In this document: in pieces, positions 23,805 through 31,465 of the stretch | Layout: the number at the start of each line of letters is the position of its first letter | Position numbering within the stretch: the first letter of the stretch is position 1 | Assembly (NCBI RefSeq): GCF_024198235.1 | Contig: NZ_JAKCFB010000065.1 | Location: 1 to 36,598 of the forward strand | DNA from: Myxococcus dinghuensis | Lineage (GTDB): Bacteria > Myxococcota > Myxococcia > Myxococcales > Myxococcaceae | Reading direction: 5' to 3' | Length of the DNA stretch: 36,598 nt | Notes under the pieces: model-generated | What the model saw: only the letters and a program-made list of their open reading frames with translations | Database searches by the model: none | Told to the model about the DNA's origin: nothing | Made by a program: the position numbers and the translations under genes

Positions 23805-23829
23805 ATTCATACACCCTGGGTGTATGAAT
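23805..23829. promoter_or_regulatory. Perfect 25-nt palindrome, probable operator
   Basis: ATTCATACACCC (23805-23816), a single central T, then GGGTGTATGAAT (23818-23829). It is A/T-rich within very GC-rich DNA and lies 65 nt upstream of the GTG at 23894. TATGAAT inside the right arm could serve as a -10. A 1-nt centre makes an RNA hairpin role less likely than a dimeric repressor or activator site. Confidence 0.65.
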
Positions 23830-23893
23830 AAAGCAGGCGGGGAGCCGTCGGGACTCGTGCTGGCTCGTTCCCGCCGCCGCCGAGGAGTCCACC

Positions 23894-24775
23894 GTGTCCC
23901 CCTTTCGTTCCATCCTGAGTGTCGCGCTCGTGCTGGGGCTCGTGCTGGGCGCCACGCCCGCCGAGGCCCGCTTCGGCAAGCGCGCCCGCCCGAACGACTC
24001 GAGCCAGGGCAACGACTCCGGCAAGGACGAGCACGAGGCCTCGGCGATTGGCGACGACGACGATGACCGGGACGACGACCGGGATGACCGGCCCCGCCGC
24101 CGTCGCCGCTCCAACGTGAGCCACGCCAGCGACGACGCCGAGCACGTGGTGAACAGCATCGCCTTCTTCGCCTTCCTCTTCGGCGGCGGCAACCACCGGC
24201 TGTCGCTGACGGAGCCGGGCTACCGGGGCGAGCTCCGCCAGGAGCGCCACGCCGCGCCCCTGTCCTTCCGCGTGGGCTTCCAGGCGGGCCCCATCAACGA
24301 GGGCGGCGCGGGCGACCTGTTCCTCGGGCTGGAGGGCCGCCGCATCGGCCTGGACCTGCGCGCCACGGGCATCGCCGTGGACGCGGACGACGGCTCCGAC
24401 GACACCGACGACATCACCCTCCTGGAGGCGCACCTGACGTGGGCCTTCGTCTCCCTGGAGCGGGTGCGGGTGCGCGCCGAGGCGGGCGTGAGCACCGCCA
24501 AGGCGCCGGACGTCTCCTTCGTGGGCATGAGCCTGGGGGTGTCCATGGAGGCCTGCCTCGTGGGCCCGCTGGACTTCGAGGCCCGCGCGCAGGTGACGCC
24601 CTTCCCCTACCGCCAGGTGGACTCGAGCGCCGCGCTGGCGCTGCACCTGGGCGCGGTGGTGCTGCGCGGCGGCTACCGCGGCCTGCTGCTCGACGACGCG
24701 GGCCAGTCCGGCGACGGCATCGTGCACCGCGACAGCTTCCACGGCCCCTTCGTGGGCCTGGGCCTCACCTACTGA
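23894..24775 (+). CDS. Secreted 'ARFG' protein with Asp/Arg linker and beta-barrel-like domain
   Basis: 293 residues. A signal peptide (cleavage after AEA near 25) is followed by the sequence RFGKRARP. A low-complexity segment of Asp then Arg (GDDDDDRDDDRDDRPRRRRR, about 52-71) precedes a C-terminal domain of alternating strands ending GPFVGLGLTY with a terminal aromatic residue, as in outer-membrane barrels. It is a paralogue of the protein at 25442-26302: both share AEARFG-(K/R)-RA, FVG-S-G-S-EAC, VTPFP-RQVD and the closing GLGLT motif. Function unknown. The GTG start has GAGGAG 6 nt upstream. Its last 7 nt overlap the end of the convergent response-regulator gene. Confidence 0.78.
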   Translation: MSPFRSILSVALVLGLVLGATPAEARFGKRARPNDSSQGNDSGKDEHEASAIGDDDDDRDDDRDDRPRRRRRSNVSHASDDAEHVVNSIAFFAFLFGGGNHRLSLTEPGYRGELRQERHAAPLSFRVGFQAGPINEGGAGDLFLGLEGRRIGLDLRATGIAVDADDGSDDTDDITLLEAHLTWAFVSLERVRVRAEAGVSTAKAPDVSFVGMSLGVSMEACLVGPLDFEARAQVTPFPYRQVDSSAALALHLGAVVLRGGYRGLLLDDAGQSGDGIVHRDSFHGPFVGLGLTY

Positions 24776-25194
24776 CGGACGCGGACCGGGCGCGAAGCGC
24801 CCGACGCAACGGGCGCCTCGCGCGGGCAGTGCTCGCGCGCCACGGTCAGCAGGTCCTCGAGCCGCACCGGCTTGCGCACCAGGGCCACCACGCCCGGCGG
24901 ACGCGCCCCCGGGTGGGCATCCATCCCCACCACCCGCGAGCCCTCGAAGCACGCCTCCTTCCCCAGCGCCTCCAGCATCGCCCGGCCGCCCACGCGCGCC
25001 AGCTCCAGGTCCACCAGGACGAGGCACGGCGTCTCCAGGGCGCGCAGCACGCGCAGGCCCTCGTGGCCGTTGATGGCCATGGCCACCTCGTAGCCCTCGT
25101 CCTGGAGCGCCTCCGCCATGGCCCCTCGGACGTCCGGGTCCTCCTCCACGAGCAGGACGGTTGGCTGAATCACCGAGTGGGTCACGTCCGCCAC
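24769..25194 (-). CDS. Single-domain response regulator (receiver only)
   Basis: 141 residues forming one CheY-like receiver domain: acidic pair Glu18-Asp19, phosphoacceptor Asp62 (VLVDLEL), Lys108 (VRKPV). The conserved Thr/Ser before the fifth strand is replaced (VVGMDAH at 88-94), which may alter signalling. No output domain follows, only a basic tail (ending RPVRVRQ). The GTG at 25194 is chosen because GGAGG lies 7 nt upstream; the GTG at 25185 is an alternative. It lies between and opposite to the two paralogous ARFG genes, and its stop codon overlaps the end of the left one. No kinase gene is adjacent. Confidence 0.85.
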   Translation of the reverse strand: MADVTHSVIQPTVLLVEEDPDVRGAMAEALQDEGYEVAMAINGHEGLRVLRALETPCLVLVDLELARVGGRAMLEALGKEACFEGSRVVGMDAHPGARPPGVVALVRKPVRLEDLLTVAREHCPREAPVASGASRPVRVRQ

Positions 25195-25262
25195 CGTAGT
25201 GCCTCCCTCGCCTGCTCGCACGGGTCCGCGCCGCGCGCGGCCCGGCAGTGTCGGGCCATGAG

Positions 25263-25289
25263 CATCCGCCTGTCCGCGGCGGGCGGATG
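25263..25289. promoter_or_regulatory. Inverted repeat between divergent genes
   Basis: CATCCGCC (25263-25270) and GGCGGATG (25282-25289) form a perfect 8-bp inverted repeat with an 11-nt centre, in the 247-nt region between the response regulator and the second ARFG gene. It may be an operator. Confidence 0.35.
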
Positions 25290-25441
25290 TGCACGGTCCA
25301 CGTAGCACCTCGGGCTGACGACGTTCGTACAGCCCACGCCGGCCAACGCCGCCGCCCGCCCAGGGGGCCATGGCCGCCCACGGAGTGGAGCCCTTCAATG
25401 TCGCTCCCCCGTCGTGCCCTCCGTGGAAGAGGAGTAGGACC

Positions 25442-26302
25442 TTGCCGTCAACGAAGTCCCTGTTGGGCTCCGCGCTCGCCGCGAGCCTCCTGTGGGGCTC
25501 CGCCCCCGCCGAGGCCCGCTTCGGCAGGCGCGCCCTCCCACCGCCCCCTCCCACCGAGGACACCGCGCGGCCCCCCCCATCCACCGCGCCTTCCGCGCCG
25601 TTCGTCGCCCAGGAGACGACGGAGGACGACGACCTGGAGCGGAAGCGGGACGCGCCCCGCCGCCGCCGCCCCCGCCGGGCGCGCCGCGGCCCCACCGTCA
25701 CCGCGGGGGCCAGCGCCACCAGCAAGCCCGAGACGGGGCTGCACGCGTCCTCGCGGATGGGGCGCTCGCGCTACGGCCCGGTGCCGCTCCTCGTCCGCGT
25801 GGGCGTGCAAGGGGACCTGCCGCGCCAGGGCGGCGGCCTGGGCCTCTTCATGGCCATGGAGGGCCGGCGCCTGGGCGTGGACGCGCGCATCAGCGGCCTG
25901 ACGCTGCGGGAGGACGCGGACCCCGAGCGGCTGGACCGGCTCACGGTGCTCAGCGCCCGCGCGACGGCGGCCTTGTGGGCCAGCCGCTACGGCCGCCTGC
26001 GCGTGGAGGCCGGCCTGGCGAGCGCGCACCTGCCCGGCATCATCTTCGTGGGGCCCAGCTTCGGCGCGTCGTTGGAGGCCTGCATCGGCCGCTCGCCCAT
26101 GGACATCGAGGCGCGCATGACCGTCACGCCCTTCCCGCAGCGCCAGGTGGACGCGCAGGCGGGGCTCGCCGCGCACCTGGGTGACCTCAACCTGCGCGGC
26201 GGCTGGCGCATGCTGTACTTCGGCGACGCGGGGCACCTGGACGGCGTCGAGCACGAGGACACCTTCGCCGGGCCCTACCTGGGCCTGGGCCTCACGTTCT
26301 GA
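25442..26302 (+). CDS. Second secreted 'ARFG' protein, paralogue of the one at 23894
   Basis: 286 residues. A TTG start at 25442 is chosen because AGAGGAG (about 25428-25434) lies 7 nt upstream and a signal peptide begins there (STKSLLGSALAASLLWGSAP, cleavage after AEA). RFGRRALP and a run of prolines follow, then an acidic patch (TTEDDDLE) and an Arg-rich patch (RRRRPRRARRG), then the strand-rich C-terminal domain ending YLGLGLTF. The order signal, ARFG, acidic, basic, barrel is the same as in the paralogue, although the linker sequence differs. Probably an outer-membrane-associated protein. Function unknown. Confidence 0.78.
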   Translation: MPSTKSLLGSALAASLLWGSAPAEARFGRRALPPPPPTEDTARPPPSTAPSAPFVAQETTEDDDLERKRDAPRRRRPRRARRGPTVTAGASATSKPETGLHASSRMGRSRYGPVPLLVRVGVQGDLPRQGGGLGLFMAMEGRRLGVDARISGLTLREDADPERLDRLTVLSARATAALWASRYGRLRVEAGLASAHLPGIIFVGPSFGASLEACIGRSPMDIEARMTVTPFPQRQVDAQAGLAAHLGDLNLRGGWRMLYFGDAGHLDGVEHEDTFAGPYLGLGLTF

Positions 26303-26368
26303 GGCCGGAAGCCCGCCGCGCGGAAGAACACGAACGGGGCGACGGGCTCACCGCCCGCGCCCCTTGCA

Positions 26369-26441
26369 CCGGCCCGCTGCCGGGCCGGACACGACGGGCC
26401 GGAGCCGCTCCCTCCCTTCGGGAAGAGAGGAGCCCCGGCCC
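26369..26441. terminator. Two consecutive hairpins between convergent genes
   Basis: CCGGCCCG-CTGC-CGGGCCGG (26369-26388) is a perfect 8-bp hairpin. A second, larger structure pairs GGGCCGG (26396-26402) with CCGGCCC (26435-26441) and, inside it, GCTCC (26407-26411) with GGAGC (26429-26433). They probably terminate both the ARFG gene and the convergent nucleotidyltransferase gene. Confidence 0.65.
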
Positions 26442-26447
26442 CGGACC

Positions 26448-27134
26448 TCACTCGTCGGACGCGGCGGCCATGGGCGCAGACGAGCCCCCGCCGCTCATGT
26501 CCGCCACGGTGGTGAGGCCACCGCGCTTGCCGCCGCGACGCTTGGGCGGCGGCGCCAGCTTCGGCTGCGTGCCGAACAGCCGCTCGTAGGTGTCCGGCGT
26601 GTTGATGTTCACGATGACACCCGGGTCCTTCATGGGCACCCGGCGCACGCGCATGCCCTTCAGCGCCGCCTCCAGTTGCTCCATGTCCGCGCCGCGCAGC
26701 TTCTCCACCGCGGCGCGCGACAGCATCACCGGCCAGCCCGGCGCGCCGTCGAACTCCGGACGCAGCACCTCGTCGGAGTCGCTCATCAACTTGAGGAGCG
26801 ACTTCACCGTCGTCGCGCGCAAGGCCGGCATGTCCACCGGGTGCAGCAGCACCACGTCCGCCCCGGCCTCCATCGCCGCGTCGAGCCCCACCTTCACGGA
26901 GGCCATCTGGCTGTCACGCCAGCGCTCCGCCTCCACCAGGTCCAGCCCCGGGTGCTGCTCGCGCACCGCCTCCGAGTCCTTGCCCACCACACCCAGCACC
27001 TGACTGTTCGCCTTGCCGAAGGTCGACGCCAGCGACTGAAGGAAGCTCTTGTCGCCTTCGTGCAGGATGAGCGCCTTGGGGTGGGCCATCCGCCGGGCCT
27101 CGCCCGATGCGAGGATGATCGCCACTGCCTTCAT
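26448..27134 (-). CDS. MobA/MocA-like nucleotidyltransferase
   Basis: 228 residues. The N-terminal nucleotide-binding motif reads LASGEARRMAHPKAL, the MobA-like form of L-A-(A/G)-G-x-x-x-R-M-G-x-x-K. HPVDMPAL gives the Asp-containing metal motif, and the domain closes with NINTPDTYERL, typical of the NTP-transferase family of molybdenum cofactor cytidylyl- and guanylyltransferases and related sugar-nucleotide enzymes. Gly to Ala/His changes in the first motif make the exact substrate uncertain. A basic tail of about 40 residues (PPPKRRGGKRGG) is extra to the domain. ATG at 27134 has GGAGGAGG 6 nt upstream. No other cofactor gene is nearby. Confidence 0.85.
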   Translation of the reverse strand: MKAVAIILASGEARRMAHPKALILHEGDKSFLQSLASTFGKANSQVLGVVGKDSEAVREQHPGLDLVEAERWRDSQMASVKVGLDAAMEAGADVVLLHPVDMPALRATTVKSLLKLMSDSDEVLRPEFDGAPGWPVMLSRAAVEKLRGADMEQLEAALKGMRVRRVPMKDPGVIVNINTPDTYERLFGTQPKLAPPPKRRGGKRGGLTTVADMSGGGSSAPMAAASDE

Positions 27135-27263
27135 ACCAAGCCTCCTCCATCCCCCGGGGAATCGATGTCCGCAGGCCCGGGTCCACCGACAACAGGCTGT
27201 GGCCTGCGCGAGGGATTTTTGAGCCCGCCCCTCGGTGCGAGCCCCCGCGCCGTCACTTCACGC

Positions 27264-27282
27264 TTCGCCGCGCCGCGGCGAA
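27264..27282 (-). terminator. Hairpin after the CBS gene
   Basis: TTCGCCGC (27264-27271), a 3-nt loop and GCGGCGAA (27275-27282) form a perfect 8-bp stem, 42 nt past the stop codon of the minus-strand CBS gene. There is no T-tract. The rest of 27135-27324 shows nothing I can name. Confidence 0.45.
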
Positions 27283-27324
27283 CCACCGCTCGCCTCCACG
27301 TGCTTCCCGCCCGCCCGTCCCGGC

Positions 27325-27639
27325 TCAGTGCAGCCAATGCGACGCGGGCGCGGACAGCAGGGGGGCTCGCGAGCTCCCCGTCGTTTCTTCCGCCTCCACC
27401 AGCACGCGGACGGTCAGAATTTCAGCCAACCGCGCCAGCGGCGCGAAACGCGACAGCCGACACAGCTCGTCCTCGGACACCTCGCCCAACCACGCTCCGT
27501 CCCGGCCGTCCACCACTGACAGCACGTGTGCTCCATGACGCTGCATCACCTGGAGCGCGGAGAGCACGGTGTCCTCGGGGAAGAGCGTCACCGCGCGGGC
27601 GACGAGGGTCTCGAAGTCGGGGCTGCTGCACATCGTCAC
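27325..27639 (-). CDS. Small CBS-domain protein
   Basis: 104 residues. The core (about 13-60, LFPEDTVLSALQVMQRHGAHVLSVVD then GEVSEDEL) has the pattern of a CBS motif, which usually occurs in pairs and binds adenine nucleotides; a second, weaker half follows (FAPLARLAEILTVRVLVEAEE). It may dimerise to complete the module. A GTG start at 27639 is preferred because GGAGG lies 6 nt upstream; the ATG at 27633 is an alternative. It is divergent from the patatin gene. Confidence 0.7.
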   Translation of the reverse strand: MTMCSSPDFETLVARAVTLFPEDTVLSALQVMQRHGAHVLSVVDGRDGAWLGEVSEDELCRLSRFAPLARLAEILTVRVLVEAEETTGSSRAPLLSAPASHWLH

Positions 27640-27759
27640 GGATTTCCTCCGGAAGTCCTGGCGCCAGCGCGCCGATGATCCACCCCGTAGCAAGGCCCTT
27701 GCCGAGCCGCGGCATGCGGCAATCTCGCGCGCCGACACAACCCGGGCGGGAGATCCGCC

Positions 27760-27765
27760 GATAAT
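27760..27765 (+). promoter_or_regulatory. Candidate -10 element of the patatin gene
   Basis: GATAAT, one base from TATAAT, lies 53 nt before the ATG at 27819. No convincing -35 is seen. The same string GATAATCCCC followed within one base by GGGA also occurs upstream of atpA at 18850. Confidence 0.35.
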
Positions 27766-27818
27766 CCCCGGGACGTGCCCCACCCTCGTCGTCGCGTCCC
27801 CTCCGCGGAGCCATCTCG

Positions 27819-29819
27819 ATGAGCATCAAGTCCCTGCCCTCGACCACGACTGCCACCCCCAAGCGCGCCGTGGAGACCCCGCCGCAGCGCAAGGCGGAGG
27901 CGCCCCAGGGCAACCTGCTCGCCCGCCTGGGGGAGGGGCTCCAGAACGTCGCGCGCAAGGTGGACCAGAAGCTGGACCAGGTGGTGGACGGCTTCGAGGC
28001 GAAGCTGCCGGACCTGGGCAAGCTGGGCCTGCCGCAGCTGGCCGGCACCGGCGGCAAGTGGGGCGGCATCACCCTCACCGGCAAGCCCCTCCAGATTCCG
28101 CTCGACAAGCTGCTCCAGGTCGACCTGGGCGACCTGCGCAAGGTGCTCGAGCGCGTCCTCCCGCCGAAGATCGACGACAAGCAGGGCAAGCAGCTCGTCG
28201 AGCAGACCCAGTCCTTCCGTGACACGCTGGGTCAGGTCCGTTCGCTGGCGGCGCAGCTGGACATGCTGCCCGCCACCCACCCGCGCTACGCGCAGGTGAA
28301 GGCCGCGCTGGAGAAGGCGGAGGGCGAGCTGAAGCAGACCACCGGCTACACCCGGACCACCGCGCCCCGGCCCGGCTCGCTGTGGGTGGACCCGCAGTTC
28401 ATGGCGAAGGAGGTCCCCAACGGCAGCATCACCGCCAGCAAGTTCCCCACGAACACGCCGGTGACCAAGCCCCCTTCCGCCCTGGACCTGGTCTCCGGCG
28501 GCGACGCGAAGAAGGCCGCCGCGTACACCGCGTCCGTGGCCCAGAAGCGCGCGGAGGCGGGCATGCCGGTGCAGGGCGGTGAGCCCCTGGGCGTGCACAT
28601 GAGCCTGGAGGGCGGCGGCGGCAAGGGCAAGCGCTACGCGGCCATGTTCGCGGAGATGCGCGAGCTGGGCGTGGTGCCGGTGAGCCTGTCGGGCACGTCC
28701 GCCGGCTCCATCGCCGCCGCGTTCGCCGCCACGGGCGCCACGCCGCAGCAGATCGAAGACGTGGCCAAGGACCCGCGCCTGGGCCAGCTGTACGACTTCG
28801 ACCTGGACATGAAGGACGGCGGCATCCTCAACGGCCAGGCCGCGTACGACCTCTTCGACCAGAAGCTGCGCGAGCTGACCGGCATCAAGGACCGGCCCGT
28901 CACCTTCGCGGACCTGAAGGTGCCCCTGCAGCTGGTGGCCGCCAAGGCCTACGACTCCGCGCTGGGGCCCGAGGGCTTCAAGAACAACAAGGACCGCATC
29001 TTCGTCTTCAGCCAGGAGACGACGCCGGACACGCCCGTGGCGCTCGCCATGCGCGCGTCCATGGCCATCCCCGGCGTCTTCGAGCCGGTGCAGATGGTGG
29101 ACCCCGTCACCGGCCGCCAGCTGCACCTGGTCGACGGCGGCACGCTCGACAACCTGCCCATGGGCTACGCGAAGAACGACCTGCCGCAGATCGGCGCGTC
29201 GCTCTACACCCGCGGCGGCGCGCACCCGTCCCACGGCCAGGCCCAGCCCAAGCAGCTCCCCAAGGGCCAGCTCGACACGGACGACGTGGTCTGGAACGGC
29301 TTCAACGGCCTGTCCATGCTGTTCGAGAACGCCACGGAGGCGCAGGACTGGCGCGACAAGACCCAGCCGGGCGCCAACCAGTACATGCTCGCGCTGCCCA
29401 CCTGGAACCTGGACAATCCCAAGCAGTCCAACAGCGTGCTCGGCTTCGGCTACGACGCCAAGGTGGACCCCACGCTGGACAAGCAGACGCGTCAGGTGAC
29501 GCAGGACTTCCTGCGCGAGTTCCTCGACGACATGCAGAAGCCCGGCTCGCGCGGCACCAACCTCACCACCAAGGTCCCCGCGAACATGAAGTTCGACGTG
29601 CCGGTGGACATCTGGGGCGAGAAGTTCCAGGTGACGTACAACGGCGGGGACACCGTCGTCGCCACCGCGGCCAACGGCAAGCGCCACGAGGTGAAGCTGG
29701 GCCGCGAGAAGATCGAATCCATCTGGCTGGACAACCAGACGTTCCACGACATGCCCGCGCAGCTGTCCCACGCGCTCAGCGACGTGCGCAGCGTGCGTCC
29801 CTCCTGGTTCCCCTTCTGA
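27819..29819 (+). CDS. Patatin-like phospholipase without signal peptide
   Basis: 666 residues. The catalytic core (about 255-560) has the oxyanion motif GGGGKGK (265-271), nucleophile Ser294 in GTSAG, and the dyad aspartate Asp439 in DGG. All are intact, so lipid acyl hydrolase activity is likely. The N-terminal 250 residues are not catalytic: a Pro/Thr-rich disordered start (MSIKSLPSTTTATPK), an amphipathic segment (LLARLGEGLQNVARKVDQ) and a helical region with a Gln/Lys/Leu repeat (about 120-175). A C-terminal region of about 90 residues (FDVPVDIWGEKFQVTYNGGD) follows the core. This layout recalls ExoU-type effectors, in which accessory domains flank a patatin core, but no secretion signal of known type is visible. 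Confidence 0.87.
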   Translation: MSIKSLPSTTTATPKRAVETPPQRKAEAPQGNLLARLGEGLQNVARKVDQKLDQVVDGFEAKLPDLGKLGLPQLAGTGGKWGGITLTGKPLQIPLDKLLQVDLGDLRKVLERVLPPKIDDKQGKQLVEQTQSFRDTLGQVRSLAAQLDMLPATHPRYAQVKAALEKAEGELKQTTGYTRTTAPRPGSLWVDPQFMAKEVPNGSITASKFPTNTPVTKPPSALDLVSGGDAKKAAAYTASVAQKRAEAGMPVQGGEPLGVHMSLEGGGGKGKRYAAMFAEMRELGVVPVSLSGTSAGSIAAAFAATGATPQQIEDVAKDPRLGQLYDFDLDMKDGGILNGQAAYDLFDQKLRELTGIKDRPVTFADLKVPLQLVAAKAYDSALGPEGFKNNKDRIFVFSQETTPDTPVALAMRASMAIPGVFEPVQMVDPVTGRQLHLVDGGTLDNLPMGYAKNDLPQIGASLYTRGGAHPSHGQAQPKQLPKGQLDTDDVVWNGFNGLSMLFENATEAQDWRDKTQPGANQYMLALPTWNLDNPKQSNSVLGFGYDAKVDPTLDKQTRQVTQDFLREFLDDMQKPGSRGTNLTTKVPANMKFDVPVDIWGEKFQVTYNGGDTVVATAANGKRHEVKLGREKIESIWLDNQTFHDMPAQLSHALSDVRSVRPSWFPF

Positions 29820-29828
29820 CGCGCGGTG

Positions 29829-29844
29829 CGGGGCGTGCGCCCCG
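29829..29844 (+). terminator. Short GC hairpin after the patatin gene
   Basis: CGGGGCG (29829-29835), TG, CGCCCCG (29838-29844): a 7-bp palindromic stem with a very short loop, 9 nt after the stop codon. Confidence 0.4.
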
Positions 29845-29846
29845 GT

Positions 29847-29858
29847 TGCAACGTTGCA
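29847..29858. promoter_or_regulatory. Perfect palindrome TGCAACGTTGCA
   Basis: A 12-nt self-complementary site, A/T-richer than its surroundings, lies 96 nt upstream of the OmpA-domain gene, a likely binding site for a dimeric regulator. Confidence 0.45.
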
Positions 29859-29889
29859 CACGCAGATACCTCGACACACCCGGGGCGCC

Positions 29890-29920
29890 TTGAGGCGCAC
29901 CCGGGCGCTGTCGCTAGCGT
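29890..29920 (+). promoter_or_regulatory. Candidate promoter of the OmpA-domain gene
   Basis: TTGAGG (29890-29895) and GCTAGC (29913-29918), 17 nt apart; TAGCGT (29915-29920) gives the same -10 as the Hsp70 promoter. A normal ribosome binding site follows downstream, so this transcript has a leader. Confidence 0.45.
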
Positions 29921-29953
29921 GGTCCGCCTTCATCCCTCCTGAGAGGTCTTGAG

Positions 29954-30772
29954 ATGAGCGCGGAGAACGGGCGGCCCTGGGTGCCGTGGCTGGTGACGGC
30001 GTTGGTGGTGTTGCTGGCGGGTGGCGTGCTGTTCCTCGCGCACCGGGGGTCGACGCAGGCGCAGGCGCAGGCGGAGGAGGCGCGCAAGGCGGCGGACGAG
30101 GCCCAGGCGCGCGCGCGGGACGCGGACGCCGCGAGGCAGCAGCTGGCGGAGAAGCTCGCCGCGCTGGAGACCGAGCGCGCGCGGCTGACGACGGAGAAGG
30201 AGCAGCTGAGCACGGAGAAGGATCAGCTCAGCCAGACCGTGCAGGAGCAGGAGGCGGAGCTGGCCAAGCTCAAGGCCACCTACGACGACCTGCAGGACAA
30301 GATGAAGGCGGAGATCGCCGAGGGCGCCATCAAGCTGTCCCAGGCCCAGGGCCGCATCCAGGTGGACCTGGTGGACAAGGTGCTCTTCGACTCCGGCGAC
30401 GCGAGCATCAGCAAGCGCGGCCAGGAGGTCCTCAAGCGGCTGGGCGGCGTGCTCGCCAAGGTGGACGACAAGTCCATCCAGGTGTCGGGCCACACGGACG
30501 ACTCGCCCCCGTCGCAGAAGCTGCAGTCCACCTTCCCCACCAACTGGGAGCTGTCCGTGGCGCGCGCCGTCAACGTGGTGCGCTTCCTCCAGGAGCAGGG
30601 CAACGTCCCCGCGCGGCGGATGATCGCCGCCGGCTACGGGGAGACGCGGCCCATCTCCGCCAACGCCACCCCGCAGGGCCGCGCGCGCAACCGGCGCATC
30701 GAGGTGCTGCTCATCCCCGACCTCACGGCGAAGAAGACCGCCGCCGTGAGGACGGCCCGCGACAGCCGCTAG
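29954..30772 (+). CDS. OmpA/MotB-domain protein with inner-membrane anchor and coiled coil
   Basis: 272 residues. One transmembrane segment (about 10-29, VPWLVTALVVLLAGGVLFLA) with no lipobox or cleavage site is followed by a long heptad-rich coiled coil (about 33-125). The OmpA-like peptidoglycan-binding domain (about 135-258) shows VLFDSGDASI, GHTDD, LSVARAVNVVRFL and GYGETRPISAN-PQGRARNRRIEV, including the Asp and Arg residues that contact diaminopimelate. The anchor is like MotB, but the helix lacks its conserved Asp, so it is not a proton-channel subunit. It probably links the inner membrane to the cell wall. GAGAGG (29941-29946) lies 7 nt before the ATG. Its stop codon abuts that of the next gene. 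Confidence 0.9.
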   Translation: MSAENGRPWVPWLVTALVVLLAGGVLFLAHRGSTQAQAQAEEARKAADEAQARARDADAARQQLAEKLAALETERARLTTEKEQLSTEKDQLSQTVQEQEAELAKLKATYDDLQDKMKAEIAEGAIKLSQAQGRIQVDLVDKVLFDSGDASISKRGQEVLKRLGGVLAKVDDKSIQVSGHTDDSPPSQKLQSTFPTNWELSVARAVNVVRFLQEQGNVPARRMIAAGYGETRPISANATPQGRARNRRIEVLLIPDLTAKKTAAVRTARDSR

Positions 30773-31297
30773 CTACTTCTTCTTCACCGACTCCAGCAGC
30801 TTGCGGAACGACTTCTCCGAGGCCGCCACGGTCTTCTCCGGGCCCGTCAGCTTGAAGAAGACCGCGCCCTCGGGGCCCTCGACGATGGCGCCCAGGAGCC
30901 GGTAGCCGGGCTTGGGCGTGGACGGGCCCATCATCGGCCCGCCGCCCGTGTACGTCCCCTTCACGTCCACCGTGGTGACGGGCAGGCCGCCGAGCTTCTC
31001 CGCCTTCGTCTTCGCGGCCTTGTCCACCGGCTTGCCGTCCGCCGTCTGGAACTGGCCCAGCCAGCGCTTCACGTTCGCGTCCACCGCGCCGCCCTGCCCC
31101 TGCCCGAAGTAGAACACCGCCAGCTCCGCGCCCTCCGTGTCCCCCTTCGCCGCAGGCACCTTGTACGTCGCCGCGCGCATCGGTCGCTCGCCCTGCGCCG
31201 CCCACTCCGTCGGCGCCGTCCACGTCAGCCCGCCCGCCTCCTCCGCGGACGCCGCCATCGCCACGCACATCACCAGCACACCCAGCAGTCGGTTCAT
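30773..31297 (-). CDS. Small secreted protein of unknown function
   Basis: 174 residues with a Sec signal peptide (MNRLLGVLVMCVAMAASAEE, cleavage after ASA near 18). The mature part has conserved-looking phrases (GLTWTAPTEW, AELAVFYFGQGQGG, VKRWLGQF) and a lysine-rich C-terminus (RKLLESVKKK). I do not recognise a named domain. ATG at 31297 is chosen because the signal peptide starts there; the longer frame to 31393 does not begin with one. TTGACA on the minus strand (31351-31346) is a good -35-like hexamer with no clear -10. It ends with zero gap against the convergent OmpA-domain gene (TAGCTA, two overlapping-direction stop codons). Confidence 0.75.
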   Translation of the reverse strand: MNRLLGVLVMCVAMAASAEEAGGLTWTAPTEWAAQGERPMRAATYKVPAAKGDTEGAELAVFYFGQGQGGAVDANVKRWLGQFQTADGKPVDKAAKTKAEKLGGLPVTTVDVKGTYTGGGPMMGPSTPKPGYRLLGAIVEGPEGAVFFKLTGPEKTVAASEKSFRKLLESVKKK

Positions 31298-31465
31298 CCT
31301 CGCAGCGTAACGGTGAATGCCCCCGGCGCAGCGTGTCAAAGACATGCGGTGCACTCGCGCATACGCCCCATCCATGCGCGTGAATGGTGACACGACGCGT
31401 CAAGTCGGATGGCTTTGAGCCAACCCTTGGACGTGGTACGCCACGAAACAGTTACCTAGTCCTGA

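Noticed and set aside
21969..23810. A 613-residue minus-strand frame
   Set aside because: It is antisense to the Cys-rich secreted protein, which has a signal peptide and ribosome binding site; the antisense product has shadow-frame composition.
23805..23829. Intrinsic terminator for the Cys-rich protein gene
   Set aside because: The arms leave a one-base loop, no T-tract follows, and a better hairpin lies at 23724-23794; an operator is more likely.
27636..29933. A 765-residue minus-strand frame
   Set aside because: It is antisense to the patatin gene whose catalytic motifs are intact; composition is Leu/Val/His/Arg/Gly shadow type.
29954..30772. Flagellar or gliding motor MotB
   Set aside because: The transmembrane helix has no conserved Asp and no MotA-type gene is adjacent; only the OmpA-like domain is shared.
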